In this document: positions 46,101-54,340 of the stretch, piece by piece | Numbering within the stretch: position 1 is the stretch's first letter | Layout of the letters: each line of letters begins with the position of its first letter | Assembly: GCF_003112555.1 (NCBI RefSeq) | Contig: NZ_BEWB01000006.1 | Coordinates: forward strand, 434,001 to 498,000 | Reading direction: 5' to 3' | DNA length: 64,000 bases | Source of the DNA: Streptomyces coelicoflavus | Lineage (GTDB): Bacteria > Actinomycetota > Actinomycetes > Streptomycetales > Streptomycetaceae | The notes under the pieces: generated by a model | What the model saw: only the letters and a program-made list of their open reading frames with translations | Told to the model about the DNA's origin: nothing | Databases searched by the model: none | Translations under genes and position numbers: made by a program

Positions 46101-47819
46101 TTACGGCATCGCGTCCACGTGCGCCCCCACCGAGCTCGACCACGCGTTGCCCGCCGTGGCGTCCCAGTTGGTGGACCAGGTCATCGCACCCCGCAGGTCG
46201 GGGTAGGTCCGCGACGGCTTGAAGGAGCCGCAGTTGGTCGCCTTGGTGAGGCAGTCCAGGGCGGCGTTGACCACCGACGGGGAGACGTAGCCGCCGCCCG
46301 CCGCGCGGGTGGAGGCCGGCAGTCCGAGGCCCACCTGGGACGGGGCGAGGCCGCCCTCGAGCTGGATGCAGGCCAGGGCGGTGAGGAAGTCGACCGTGCC
46401 CTGGGCGTACACCTTGCCGTCGCAGCCCAGCATCGTGCCGCTGTTGTAGTACTGCATGTTGACGACCGTGAGGATGTCCTTCACGTTCAGCGCGGTCTCG
46501 AAGTAGCCGCCCTGCGTCGACTGCATGTCGATGGTCTGCGGGGCCATGGTGAGGATCATGTCCGGACCGGCCTTGCCCGACAGGCTGCGCAGGGCCTGGG
46601 TCATGTAGGTCGGGTTGATCCCGTTCTCCAGGTCGATGTCGACGCCGTCGAAGCCGTACTCCTGCATGACCGAGTACACGGAGTCGGCGAAGTTCGCCGC
46701 GGAGGAGGCGCTGTTCACCGAGACGGTGCCCTTCTCGCCGCCCACCGAGATGATGACCTTCTTGCCCGCGGCCTGCTTGGCCCGCACGTCCGCCTTGAAC
46801 TGGTCGACCGTGTAGCCGCCGAGCCCGGCCGAGTCGAGGTTGAAGGTCACGGCGCCCGGCGTCGTGGTCGCGTCGGCGAAGGCCACCGCGATGATGTCGT
46901 ACGCGGCCGGCACGTCGGAGATCTTCTGGACCGTCGCCCCGTTGTTGAAGTTCTGCCAGTAGCCGGTCACCGCGTGCTTGGGCAGGTCGCCGCCGTTGCC
47001 GCCCCCGTCGTCCGGCGCCGTGGTGCGGGCCGTGACCGCCGCCGACCTGGCCGACTCACCGGCCGCGTTCGTCGCCGTGACCTGGAACGAGTACGACGTC
47101 GAGGCCGCGAGGCCGGTCACCGTCGCCGACGTGCCGGTCACCGCGGTCACCTTCGTGCCGTCGCGGTAGATGTTGTAGCCGGTGGCGCCGGAGACCGTGT
47201 TCCAGGCGAGCGAGGCGGAGTTCGGGGTCGTACCGGAGACGCTCAGGCCGGCCGGCGCCGAGGGGACCGTGGGGTCGGGGTCGCCGTCGTCGCCGCCACC
47301 GCCGCCGTCCGGGCCGAAGACGGACAGGTCGTCGACGTAGTACGCCGACTGCCCGTACCAGCCGTGCGTGTACACCGTCACGGAGGCCGTCGAGGAGCCG
47401 GTGGAGAAGGTGGTCTTCAGCTGCTTCCAGGAGGCCGAGTCCGGGGTCCAGGTCGACACGTCCGTCGTCCCGGTGCCCGTCACACCGAGATAGGAGTAGC
47501 CGCCCTGCACCCACGCGCTCAGCGTGTACGTCGAGTTGGGCTTGACCGCGACGCTCTGCGAACAGCGCGCGTTGTCCTGCCCCGCCGGGGTGGCCTTCAG
47601 CGCGGCGGAGCCCGCGTGCGCCGGGGAGGCGACGGTGGTGCCGCTGTTCGCCGAGCAGGTCCAGTTGCTCAGACCGGACTCGAAGCCGGCGTTCTTGGCG
47701 TTGTTGACGTCGGCGGCCGACGCCGGGCCGACGGCCGTGAACGCGAGGGCCAGGGCGGCGGTGACGGCGCCCGTCAAGGAGCCGAGACGTCTTCCGCGCC
47801 GTCTGCGTACGGGGTCCAC
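46101..47819 (-). CDS. chiA: Secreted GH18 chitinase with carbohydrate-binding and fibronectin III domains
   Basis: A 572-residue secreted chitinase. The GTG at 47819 is preceded by GGAGGCA and opens a signal peptide of about 36 residues (R-rich start, LTGAVTAALALAF, cut after ASA). Residues about 37-165 form a jelly-roll carbohydrate-binding module (NAGFESGLSNWTC), about 190-280 one fibronectin III domain (PSAPAGLSVSGTTPNSA), then the GH18 barrel with catalytic DGVDIDLE at residues 391-398 (general acid Glu398). It degrades chitin to chito-oligosaccharides. A DasR-type operator lies upstream. Gene name by resemblance to Streptomyces ChiA; it could be another paralogue. Confidence 0.93.
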   Translation of the reverse strand: MDPVRRRRGRRLGSLTGAVTAALALAFTAVGPASAADVNNAKNAGFESGLSNWTCSANSGTTVASPAHAGSAALKATPAGQDNARCSQSVAVKPNSTYTLSAWVQGGYSYLGVTGTGTTDVSTWTPDSASWKQLKTTFSTGSSTASVTVYTHGWYGQSAYYVDDLSVFGPDGGGGGDDGDPDPTVPSAPAGLSVSGTTPNSASLAWNTVSGATGYNIYRDGTKVTAVTGTSATVTGLAASTSYSFQVTATNAAGESARSAAVTARTTAPDDGGGNGGDLPKHAVTGYWQNFNNGATVQKISDVPAAYDIIAVAFADATTTPGAVTFNLDSAGLGGYTVDQFKADVRAKQAAGKKVIISVGGEKGTVSVNSASSAANFADSVYSVMQEYGFDGVDIDLENGINPTYMTQALRSLSGKAGPDMILTMAPQTIDMQSTQGGYFETALNVKDILTVVNMQYYNSGTMLGCDGKVYAQGTVDFLTALACIQLEGGLAPSQVGLGLPASTRAAGGGYVSPSVVNAALDCLTKATNCGSFKPSRTYPDLRGAMTWSTNWDATAGNAWSSSVGAHVDAMP

Positions 47820-47882
47820 TGCTGCCTCCGGGGGTGGGGTGGGGCGGGATGGGGGACGGTGGCCACCGCTGAAGTACAAGGT

Positions 47883-47894
47883 GGTCCAGACCAA
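47883..47894. promoter_or_regulatory. DasR-responsive element (dre) / chitinase operator candidate
   Basis: TGGTCCAGACCA is a near-palindrome 64 bp upstream of the chitinase start. It matches the TGGTCTAGACCA core of the DasR-responsive element and the 12-bp repeat known in Streptomyces chitinase promoters (family knowledge). DasR represses chitin/GlcNAc use and is released by GlcN-6-phosphate. Strong match by eye. Confidence 0.82.
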
Positions 47895-47918
47895 TTGAGG
47901 GTGTCAAGAGGTAGGTAC

Positions 47919-48007
47919 GGACCAAGTGCGGGTCGGGCGCGGACCGAGTGCGGACCGAGTGCGGGCCGGGGCTCGGACCGAGTGCGGACCAAGCGTGGAC
48001 CGGGTGT
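47919..48007. repeat. 11-bp tandem repeat array (CGGACC(A/G)AGTG, eight units)
   Basis: Eight tandem units of 11 bp (one of 12): CGGACCAAGTG, CGGGTCGGGCG, CGGACCGAGTG twice, CGGGCCGGGGCT, CGGACCGAGTG, CGGACCAAGCG, TGGACCGGGTG. The period is not a multiple of three, so it is not coding, and is close to one DNA helical turn, so bound proteins would face one side of the helix. It lies about 100-190 bp upstream of the chitinase start, on the far side of the dre site. Confidence 0.85.
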
Positions 48008-48070
48008 GCGGTCGGACCTCGGCGGTCGGTCCGCCCTCGAAAATGCTCAACCTGCCCCGCTTTGACGCAT

Positions 48071-48085
48071 CTTGTGCAACACAAG
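48071..48085. promoter_or_regulatory. Inverted repeat upstream of the Tad locus
   Basis: CTTGTG CAA CACAAG, a perfect 6-3-6 palindrome in a locally AT-rich segment, 140 bp before the start of the first Tad-locus gene. Good operator candidate for that locus or for the chitinase; regulator unknown. Confidence 0.45.
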
Positions 48086-48224
48086 TTGTTCCACAGCTAC
48101 AGAAACGCTGTTCTCCGGTCACAGACGCGTGGATACAGTGCTCAGGTAGTCACGCAGTGAAGTCATCCGGGTGTGCCGGAGTAACACCGGTGGACCGACG
48201 GGCATGGGAGACGGGGAGCCGCGC

Positions 48225-49151
48225 GTGCCAACTGCCATTGCCGTGACCAGTGCCGACATGGCACTGCCGCCGCAGGACGAACGGACGCTGCCCGCGGCCG
48301 TCCTCCAGGACGTCGACCGGCGCCCCCTGGATCACGTCCTGGCCGAGCTGCAGACGCTGGTCGACCAGTGCGGACACGTGATCGTGGTGTGCTCCGAGGC
48401 CGTCCCGGCCGGCGTGGAACGACGGCTGCACACCGTCCGCGCCCTCCTGGAGACCGACCGCATCGCCCTTTTCCGGCCGCCCCTCCCGCCGCTCGGCATC
48501 GCCGTACTGGCACGCCAGTTGCGCCAGCTGGCCTCCTGCGACCTCGGCCCCGGCGTCCTCGCCTCCGCCGGCCGCCTGCTCACCCACTACATCCACGCCG
48601 GCGCCCTGCTCGGCTCCGTCGCCCGGCTCGACCGCGTCCCGGTGGACCTCAAGGCGCACGCCAGGTCCTGGGTGCCCGGCAGCCAGTTCGGCGTCGTGGC
48701 CCACCCCGAGCCGCAGCTGGTGCGGATCGGCCCCGAAGCCACCCTCTCCGGCCCCGAGTTCGGCACCTCGCTGCTGGTCGCCAAGGGGCAGCTCCCGTCC
48801 GACTGGGTCACCGGCACCCTCGCTCCGGCCTGGCAGGTGCAGGGGCTGCGGGAGACGGCGCTGCCCGCGGAGTCCTCCGGCTGGTGGGGGACGGGGCGGC
48901 TGACCGAGTTCTGCGCCTACCTCCCCGACCTCTCGGTCCTCTACCAACTGGTCACGTCCGTACGGCAGGACGCCTGCCACTGGTGCGGCATCGACGTCAT
49001 CGGCGACCGCTGCGTGTTCTGCTCCGCGACCCCGCCGGTCTACGACGACGGCGGCGGAGGCGGCGGAGCGGGCGGCCGGGACCGTGCGCTGGGGCACCGC
49101 CGTGACCCCGCCCTCGGCCGTCGTCGTGAGAGACGCGCGCTGACTGGGTAG
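48225..49151 (+). CDS. Unknown Tad-linked protein with C-terminal zinc ribbon
   Basis: A 308-residue protein that heads the pilus locus. The N-terminal 200 residues form a mixed alpha/beta region (LDHVLAELQTLVDQCGHVI, VPAGVERRLHTVRALLETD, LARQLRQLASCDLGPG) with no match I can name. The C-terminus has paired cysteines in CHWCGIDVIGDRCVFC, a zinc ribbon, followed by a Gly-rich and then basic tail. GTG at 48225 has GGGGAG upstream; the ORF is open from 48171. It is in the same direction as cpaB, 121 bp before it. It probably belongs to the Tad apparatus or its regulation; not established. Confidence 0.75.
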   Translation: MPTAIAVTSADMALPPQDERTLPAAVLQDVDRRPLDHVLAELQTLVDQCGHVIVVCSEAVPAGVERRLHTVRALLETDRIALFRPPLPPLGIAVLARQLRQLASCDLGPGVLASAGRLLTHYIHAGALLGSVARLDRVPVDLKAHARSWVPGSQFGVVAHPEPQLVRIGPEATLSGPEFGTSLLVAKGQLPSDWVTGTLAPAWQVQGLRETALPAESSGWWGTGRLTEFCAYLPDLSVLYQLVTSVRQDACHWCGIDVIGDRCVFCSATPPVYDDGGGGGGAGGRDRALGHRRDPALGRRRERRALTG

Positions 49152-49272
49152 GTCGGTACCGCCACACCCGTCAGTCCCCGCCCGTCAGCCCCGCCCGTCC
49201 GCCCCTCCGTCCTCCGTCCGTCCTCCGTCCGTCGGGACACTCGACCACCCCCCAATGAGGTTGCACCGGTCC

Positions 49273-49980
49273 ATGAACTCCCGTCAGCGCCGCGGCGTCA
49301 TCCTGCTGATCCTGTCGGTCCTCTGCGCCCTCGGCGCGTTCGCCGGCGTGCTGTCCGTCGTCAACGACGTGAAGTCCAAGGTCGGCCCCGAGGTGACCGC
49401 GTACCGGCTGAAGTCCGACATCGAGCCCTACACGGAGCTCGGCGCGGCGCAGTTCGAGAAGATCGAGATGCCCGAGCGCTGGCTGTCCGAGAACGCCGTC
49501 ACCGACCTGTCCCAGGTCCGCGGCAAGATAGCCGTGACCAAACTGAAGGCAGGCTCGCTGCTCCAGACCGACATGATCGTCGACACGCCCGCCCTGCGGC
49601 CCGGGCAGCAGGAGGTCGCCATCATGATCGACGCGGCGACCGGCGTCGCCGGCAAGATCACCCCGGGCTCCAGCGTCAACGTGTACGCCACCTTCGAGGG
49701 GCAGCGCGAGGGCGACCCCGACCAGTCCAAGATCATCGTGACCAACGCCAAGGTCATCGACGTCGGCGAACTCACCTCGCTGAAGCCCGACGAGGAGAGC
49801 CGCGACCGCGAGCCCACCGACGCCGTACCCATCACCTTCGCCCTGTCCACCATCGACGCCCAGCGCATCACCTACGCCGAGTCGTTCGCGCGGCGCGTCC
49901 GGCTCGCGCTGGTGGCCCCCGGCGGCGACACCACGGTCCCCGACAAGGACCGGACGTACGAACTCGCGAAGGACAAGTGA
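49273..49980 (+). CDS. cpaB: Flp pilus assembly protein CpaB (SAF domain)
   Basis: A 235-residue protein with one N-terminal transmembrane helix (about 10-30, VILLILSVLCALGAFAGVL) and an extracytoplasmic SAF-type domain (RLKSDIEPYTELGAAQ, VDTPALRPGQQEVAI). In Tad systems CpaB/RcpC belongs to the envelope part of the secretion channel; in a single-membrane cell it is likely to bind wall polymers. The alternative ATG at 49255 has no ribosome-binding site, so 49273 is used. It is followed by cpaE 8 bp downstream. Confidence 0.85.
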   Translation: MNSRQRRGVILLILSVLCALGAFAGVLSVVNDVKSKVGPEVTAYRLKSDIEPYTELGAAQFEKIEMPERWLSENAVTDLSQVRGKIAVTKLKAGSLLQTDMIVDTPALRPGQQEVAIMIDAATGVAGKITPGSSVNVYATFEGQREGDPDQSKIIVTNAKVIDVGELTSLKPDEESRDREPTDAVPITFALSTIDAQRITYAESFARRVRLALVAPGGDTTVPDKDRTYELAKDK

Positions 49981-49987
49981 GAACCGT

Positions 49988-51244
49988 ATGGCCACGAGGA
50001 TCCTCCCGGCAGTCGGCGACCCGGACGCCGTACGGTCCCTCACGTCGCTGCTCGGCCAGCTGCCGGACGCCGAACCGGTCGCGCCGGTCACCGACTCCAC
50101 CCAGCTCGTCGACACCCTCGCCCGTCTCGCCGCCGAGTCGGTGGACGAACTGCCCGAGGTCGTCGTCGTCCACGAGCGCATCGGCCCGGTCCCGGCCCTG
50201 GAGCTGATCCGCGAGGTCGCCCTCCGCTTCCCGGCCGTCGGCGTCATCCTCGTCACCTCCGATCCCGGCCCCGGCCTCTTCCAGGCCGCCATGGACTACG
50301 GCGCCCGCGGCCTGGTCGCCCTGCCGCTCGGCTACGAGGAACTCGCCAGCCGCGTCCAGGCGGTGGCCCAGTGGTCGTTGGGCGTACGCCGGCATCTCGG
50401 CAGCGCCGTCGACGTGTTCACCGGGACCGGCGGCACCGTCGTCACCGTCAGCGGCGCCAAGGGCGGCGTCGGCGCCACGCTCACCGCCATCCAACTGGCC
50501 CTGGCCGCCCAGGCGTCCGGCCGCTCCACCGCCCTGCTCGACATGGACCTCCAGACCGGCGACGTCGCCTCCTACCTGGACGTCCAGTTCCGCCGCTCCG
50601 TGGCCGACCTCGCCGCCATCACCGACCTCTCCCCGCGCGTCCTGGCCGACGCCGTCTTCCGCCACGACAGCGGCCTGGCCCTGCTGCTCGCCCCCGGCGA
50701 CGGCGAACGCGGCGAAGAGGTCACCGACCGCGCCGCCCGCCAGATCGTCGGCGCCCTGCGCTCCCGCTACGACGTCGTCGTCATCGACTGCGGCGCCCAG
50801 CTCGGCGGGGCCGGCGCGGCCGCCGTGGAGACGGCCGACACGGCGCTGCTGGTCACCACCCCGGACGTGGTCGCCGTACGGGGCGCCAAGCGGGCGGTGC
50901 GGATGTGGGACCGGCTCCAGATCCGCAAGGCGGAGGAGACGACCGTCGTCGTCAACCGGCACACGCGGGGCACGGAGATCCAGCCCCCGCTGATCCGGCG
51001 GATCACCGGCACGGCCATCGCCGCCACCACCGTCCCGGCCAACTTCAAGGAACTCCAGGGCGCCGTGGACGCGGGCCGCGTCCACGAGTTGGACGCCAAG
51101 AGCACCGTGAAGCAGGCCCTGTGGGCGCTCGCGGGAGAACTCGGCCTGGCCGGCGTGCCCGAGAGCGGCCGGAAGGGCCACGGGCGCCTGCGCGGCGACC
51201 GGGGCGCGACCGGCTTCCGGCGCCGGAAGGAGGGCGCGGGGTGA
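49988..51244 (+). CDS. cpaE: Tad pilus ATPase CpaE/TadZ (ParA/MinD type)
   Basis: A 418-residue protein. Residues 1-135 are a receiver-like domain (VGDPDAVRSLTSLL, VVVVHERIGPVPALELIREVALRF). The ParA/MinD domain follows, with the deviant Walker A SGAKGGVGAT near residues 155-164 (Lys158), DMDLQTGDVASYLDVQ and the Walker B VVIDCGAQLG. TadZ localises the Tad apparatus at the pole and recruits TadA; the ParA-like ATPase here is expected to do the same and is not a chromosome partition protein. The stop overlaps the first tadE start (GTGA). The C-terminal 30 residues are basic. Confidence 0.88.
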   Translation: MATRILPAVGDPDAVRSLTSLLGQLPDAEPVAPVTDSTQLVDTLARLAAESVDELPEVVVVHERIGPVPALELIREVALRFPAVGVILVTSDPGPGLFQAAMDYGARGLVALPLGYEELASRVQAVAQWSLGVRRHLGSAVDVFTGTGGTVVTVSGAKGGVGATLTAIQLALAAQASGRSTALLDMDLQTGDVASYLDVQFRRSVADLAAITDLSPRVLADAVFRHDSGLALLLAPGDGERGEEVTDRAARQIVGALRSRYDVVVIDCGAQLGGAGAAAVETADTALLVTTPDVVAVRGAKRAVRMWDRLQIRKAEETTVVVNRHTRGTEIQPPLIRRITGTAIAATTVPANFKELQGAVDAGRVHELDAKSTVKQALWALAGELGLAGVPESGRKGHGRLRGDRGATGFRRRKEGAG

Positions 51245-51642
51245 ACGCGTTACGCGCCCGGAGACCGATCCGGGACGGGGACGGCGGCCAGGTCACCATC
51301 GAGTTCCTCGGCATGACCCCGGTGATCGTCGCGACGCTGGTGGTGCTGTGGCAGCTCGTGCTCGTGGGATACACGTACACGCTCGCGGGGAATGCTGCGG
51401 ACGAGGCGGTACGGGCGGCGACGGCGGCCGAGCGCGGGGCACGGGACGGCGCGTGCCGGGAGGCGGGCCTGGACAAGCTGCCGGGCTCCTGGGAGGGAGG
51501 CGCCGAGGTGACCTGCGGCACCGCGGGCGGTTACGTCACCGCCGACGTGCGCATCGAGGTCCCCATCCTCTTCCCGGGCACCCTCAGCGTCCCGTTCACC
51601 GTGCACGGACACGCGGGGGCCGTGGAAGAGGAGGACGACTGA
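51241..51642 (+). CDS. tadE: TadE-like pseudopilin (first copy)
   Basis: A 133-residue protein with a short basic start, one transmembrane helix (about 26-50, TPVIVATLVVLWQLVLVGYTYTL) and an exported domain with two cysteines that can pair (ACREAG, VTCG). The GQVTIEFLG sequence before the helix is the prepilin-type G-x-x-x-x-E(F) site, so it should be cut by a prepilin peptidase. TadE is a minor pseudopilin of Tad pili. GTG start overlaps the cpaE stop. Confidence 0.85.
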   Translation: MNALRARRPIRDGDGGQVTIEFLGMTPVIVATLVVLWQLVLVGYTYTLAGNAADEAVRAATAAERGARDGACREAGLDKLPGSWEGGAEVTCGTAGGYVTADVRIEVPILFPGTLSVPFTVHGHAGAVEEEDD

Positions 51643-51643
51643 G

Positions 51644-52006
51644 ATGCCGTACTCCCCGAAGGGGCGCGCCAGGGACCGGGGCCAGGTGGCCATCGAGTAC
51701 CTCGGCTTCCTCCCGATCCTGGTCCTCGTCGGCATGGCGGTCGTCCAGCTCGGCCTCATCGCGTACACCGCCCAGCAGGCCGGTACGGCGGCCCGGGCGG
51801 GGGCGCGCAGTGCCTCGCTCCGGGAGAGCGCGGACGCGGCGTGTGCGGCGGCCGTCAGCGGACGGCTGGCCGGGGGCACGACGTGCTCGCCCTCGTTCGG
51901 CGCGGACGAGGTGACGGTCACCGCCACCGTCGAGATCCCGTCGATCGTGCCTGGCTGGGACTTCGACCCGGCCCGCAAGACGGCCACCATGCCGTTGGAC
52001 CACTGA
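51644..52006 (+). CDS. tadE: TadE-like pseudopilin (second copy)
   Basis: A 120-residue paralogue of the preceding gene: GQVAIEYLGFLPIL (prepilin-type site, then helix about 20-42), and a small exported domain with a cysteine pair (AACAAAV, TTCS). Starts 1 bp after the first tadE. Two TadE genes in tandem suggest a heteromeric minor-pilin tip, as in TadE/TadF pairs, though neither shows TadF-specific features. Confidence 0.82.
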   Translation: MPYSPKGRARDRGQVAIEYLGFLPILVLVGMAVVQLGLIAYTAQQAGTAARAGARSASLRESADAACAAAVSGRLAGGTTCSPSFGADEVTVTATVEIPSIVPGWDFDPARKTATMPLDH

Positions 52007-52024
52007 CCGAGGAGCCGAGGACGC

Positions 52025-53362
52025 ATGAGCCTGCGCGCACGCATCCACTCCCCCGAGGAGCACGGCAGCCGGGGCGAGGACGGACACCTGGTCGCCTCCT
52101 ACCGGGCCAAACTGCTGGAGGAGATCGACCTCGCCGAGATGAGCGCGCTTGCGACGGCCGAGCGCCGGGCCCGCCTGGAGCGCGTCCTCGGGCACATCAT
52201 CAGCCGCGAGGGCCCGGTCCTCTCGACGGTGGAACGCTCCCAGCTGATCCGCCGGGTCGTCGACGAGGCCCTCGGCCTCGGCATCCTCGAACCGCTCCTC
52301 GAGGACGCCTCGATCACGGAGATCATGGTCAACGGCCCCGACGCGATCTTCGTGGAGCGCGCCGGCCGCGTCGAGCAGCTCCCCCTCCGCTTCGCCTCCC
52401 ACGACCAGTTGATGCAGACCATCGAGCGCATCGTCTCGACGGTCAACCGCCGCGTGGACGAGTCGAACCCGATGGTCGACGCCCGCCTCCCCTCCGGTGA
52501 GCGCGTCAACGTCATCATCCCGCCGCTCTCCCTCACCGGCGCGACCCTCACCATCCGCCGCTTCCCGCGCTCCTTCACCCTCCACGAGCTGATCGGCCTC
52601 GGCTCGCTCGACGAGAACATGCTCTACCTGCTCGCGGGCCTCGTGCAGGCCCGCTTCAACATCATCGTCTCGGGCGCGACGGGCACCGGGAAGACCACCC
52701 TCCTCAACGCCCTCTCCGGCCTCATCCCGGAGTCGGACCGCATCATCACCATCGAGGACTCGGCGGAACTGCAACTCCAGCAGGCCCACGTGATCCGCCT
52801 CGAGTCCCGCCCGCCCAACGTCGAGGGCCAGGGCCGGGTGACCATCCGCGACCTGGTCCGCAACTCGCTGCGCATGCGCCCCGACCGCATCGTCGTCGGC
52901 GAGGTGCGCGGCGGCGAGTCCCTGGACATGCTCCAGGCCATGTCCACGGGCCACGACGGCTCGCTGGCCACCGTCCACGCCAACAGCGCCGAGGACGCCC
53001 TGATGCGCCTGCAGACGCTGGCCTCGATGTCCGACGTGGAAATCCCCTTCGTGGCGCTCCACGACCAGATCAACAGCTCCGTCGACGTCCTCATCCAGCT
53101 CACCCGCTTCGCCGACGGCGCCCGCCGCATCACCGAGATCGCACTGCTGGCCAGTCACGGCGGCGAGCCGTACCGCCTGGCCACGGCCGTCCGCTTCCAC
53201 GCCCGCCCGATGACCCCCGACGGCCGCGTCCTCGGCGCGTACGAGTACCACCCGCTCCCGCACCGCACCGCCGAACGCCTCTACATGGCGGGCCAGCCCG
53301 TCCCGCAGGTCTTCGGCGTGGCCCACACACCGGACCAGCTCACCACCCGAGAAGCCAGGTAG
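52025..53362 (+). CDS. tadA: Tad pilus assembly ATPase TadA/CpaF
   Basis: A 445-residue type II/IV secretion (PulE/VirB11 superfamily) ATPase that powers pilus assembly. The N-terminal helical region (1-150) includes ITEIMVNGPDAIFVERAGR; the ATPase core has Walker A SGATGTGKTT with Lys223, the Asp box ITIEDSAELQLQ, the RRMRPDRIVVGEVRGGE-type motif (Walker B) and the His box GSLATVHANS. It lies 18 bp after the second tadE and is followed by tadB. Confidence 0.95.
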   Translation: MSLRARIHSPEEHGSRGEDGHLVASYRAKLLEEIDLAEMSALATAERRARLERVLGHIISREGPVLSTVERSQLIRRVVDEALGLGILEPLLEDASITEIMVNGPDAIFVERAGRVEQLPLRFASHDQLMQTIERIVSTVNRRVDESNPMVDARLPSGERVNVIIPPLSLTGATLTIRRFPRSFTLHELIGLGSLDENMLYLLAGLVQARFNIIVSGATGTGKTTLLNALSGLIPESDRIITIEDSAELQLQQAHVIRLESRPPNVEGQGRVTIRDLVRNSLRMRPDRIVVGEVRGGESLDMLQAMSTGHDGSLATVHANSAEDALMRLQTLASMSDVEIPFVALHDQINSSVDVLIQLTRFADGARRITEIALLASHGGEPYRLATAVRFHARPMTPDGRVLGAYEYHPLPHRTAERLYMAGQPVPQVFGVAHTPDQLTTREAR

Positions 53363-53371
53363 GACCGCCCG

Positions 53372-54322
53372 ATGGAACCGGAACTCGACACGCTCGTCAC
53401 GCTTACCACCGGCATCACCCTGCTGACCTGCGTCCTGGCGGTCGTCGGCCTGCACTCGTACGCCGCCGGGAAGGCCCAGCGCGCGGCCCTGGTCGACCGC
53501 CTCACCGCGGCCGGCCAGACCTCGGCGCCGGGACGACGGCGCCGCTTTCCGGGCCTGGACCGCCGCCTGCGCCGCACCAAGCTCGGCCGGAACCTGGAAC
53601 GGCGCCTGTCGGCCACCGGCCTGGACGTGACCCCGGGCGAGTTCTTCGCGTACATGCTGGCGACGGTCGCGGGCCTGTGGCTGATCGGCCAGGCCGCCCT
53701 GGCCCCCTTCTTCGGCCCGCTGGCGGGCCTCCTCGGCATCGGAGCAGCGGTCCAGTTCCTCAACTGGCAACGCCAGAAACGCATCGAGAGGTTCATCAAC
53801 CAGCTCCCCGAACTCGCCCGCATCCTCGCCAACGCCACCCAGGCCGGGCTCGCCCTGCGCACCGCCATCGGCATGGCCGCGGAGGAACTGGAGGCCCCGG
53901 CCGGCGAGGAACTCGGCAAGGTGGCCGACCAACTGGCGGTCGGCGCCTCCATGGACGACGCCCTCGGCGAACTCGCCGGCCGCCTCCCCTCCCGCGAGCT
54001 CGTCGTCCTGGTCACGACCCTCGTCCTGTCCAACCGAGCGGGTGGCCAGGTCGTCAGCGCCCTGCGCAACCTCACGGAGACCCTGGAGGAACGCAAGGAG
54101 ACCCGGCGCGAGGTCCGCACCCAGCTCTCCCAGGTCACGATGACGTCGTACGCCGTCCCCGTCCTGGGCATCGGCTCGTTGCTCCTGATGAACGGGGTGA
54201 AGGACGGTGCCCTGGAACGCATGACGGGCTCCCCGGCCGGCCAGGCCGCGGTCATCACCGCCTTCGCGCTGTACGCCGTCGGCTTCGTCCTCATCCGCCG
54301 CATGTCCCGCATCGACGTCTGA
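53372..54322 (+). CDS. tadB: Tad pilus inner-membrane platform protein TadB
   Basis: A 316-residue membrane protein with N-terminal helices (LLTCVLAVVGLHSYAAG; then MLATVAGLWLIGQAALA) and a T2SF-type domain with the paired helix motif (INQLPELARILANATQAGLALRTAI, RELVVLVTTLVLSNRAGGQV), ending with two more hydrophobic helices (SYAVPVLGIGSLLLMNG and VITAFALYAVGFVLI). TadB and TadC form the platform on which TadA acts. The basic loop at residues 30-60 (GRRRRFPGLDRRLRR) precedes the second helix. Confidence 0.93.
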   Translation: MEPELDTLVTLTTGITLLTCVLAVVGLHSYAAGKAQRAALVDRLTAAGQTSAPGRRRRFPGLDRRLRRTKLGRNLERRLSATGLDVTPGEFFAYMLATVAGLWLIGQAALAPFFGPLAGLLGIGAAVQFLNWQRQKRIERFINQLPELARILANATQAGLALRTAIGMAAEELEAPAGEELGKVADQLAVGASMDDALGELAGRLPSRELVVLVTTLVLSNRAGGQVVSALRNLTETLEERKETRREVRTQLSQVTMTSYAVPVLGIGSLLLMNGVKDGALERMTGSPAGQAAVITAFALYAVGFVLIRRMSRIDV

Positions 54323-54340
54323 GAGGAGGGAAGAGACGAC

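Larger units (their letters stand above)
47820..48224. other. Divergent promoter region between chitinase and Tad locus
   Basis: 405 bp. From left: chitinase leader with dre site, an array of 11-bp repeats at 47919-48007, an inverted repeat at 48071-48085, and an AT-richer leader of the zinc-ribbon gene. No ORF of its own. Probably holds promoters for both directions. Confidence 0.6.

Noticed and set aside
49988..51244. CpaE-like ParA motif as a chromosome-partition gene or replication origin
   Set aside because: The deviant Walker A belongs to the TadZ/CpaE group and the gene lies between cpaB and tadE; no parB, parS or replication gene is near.
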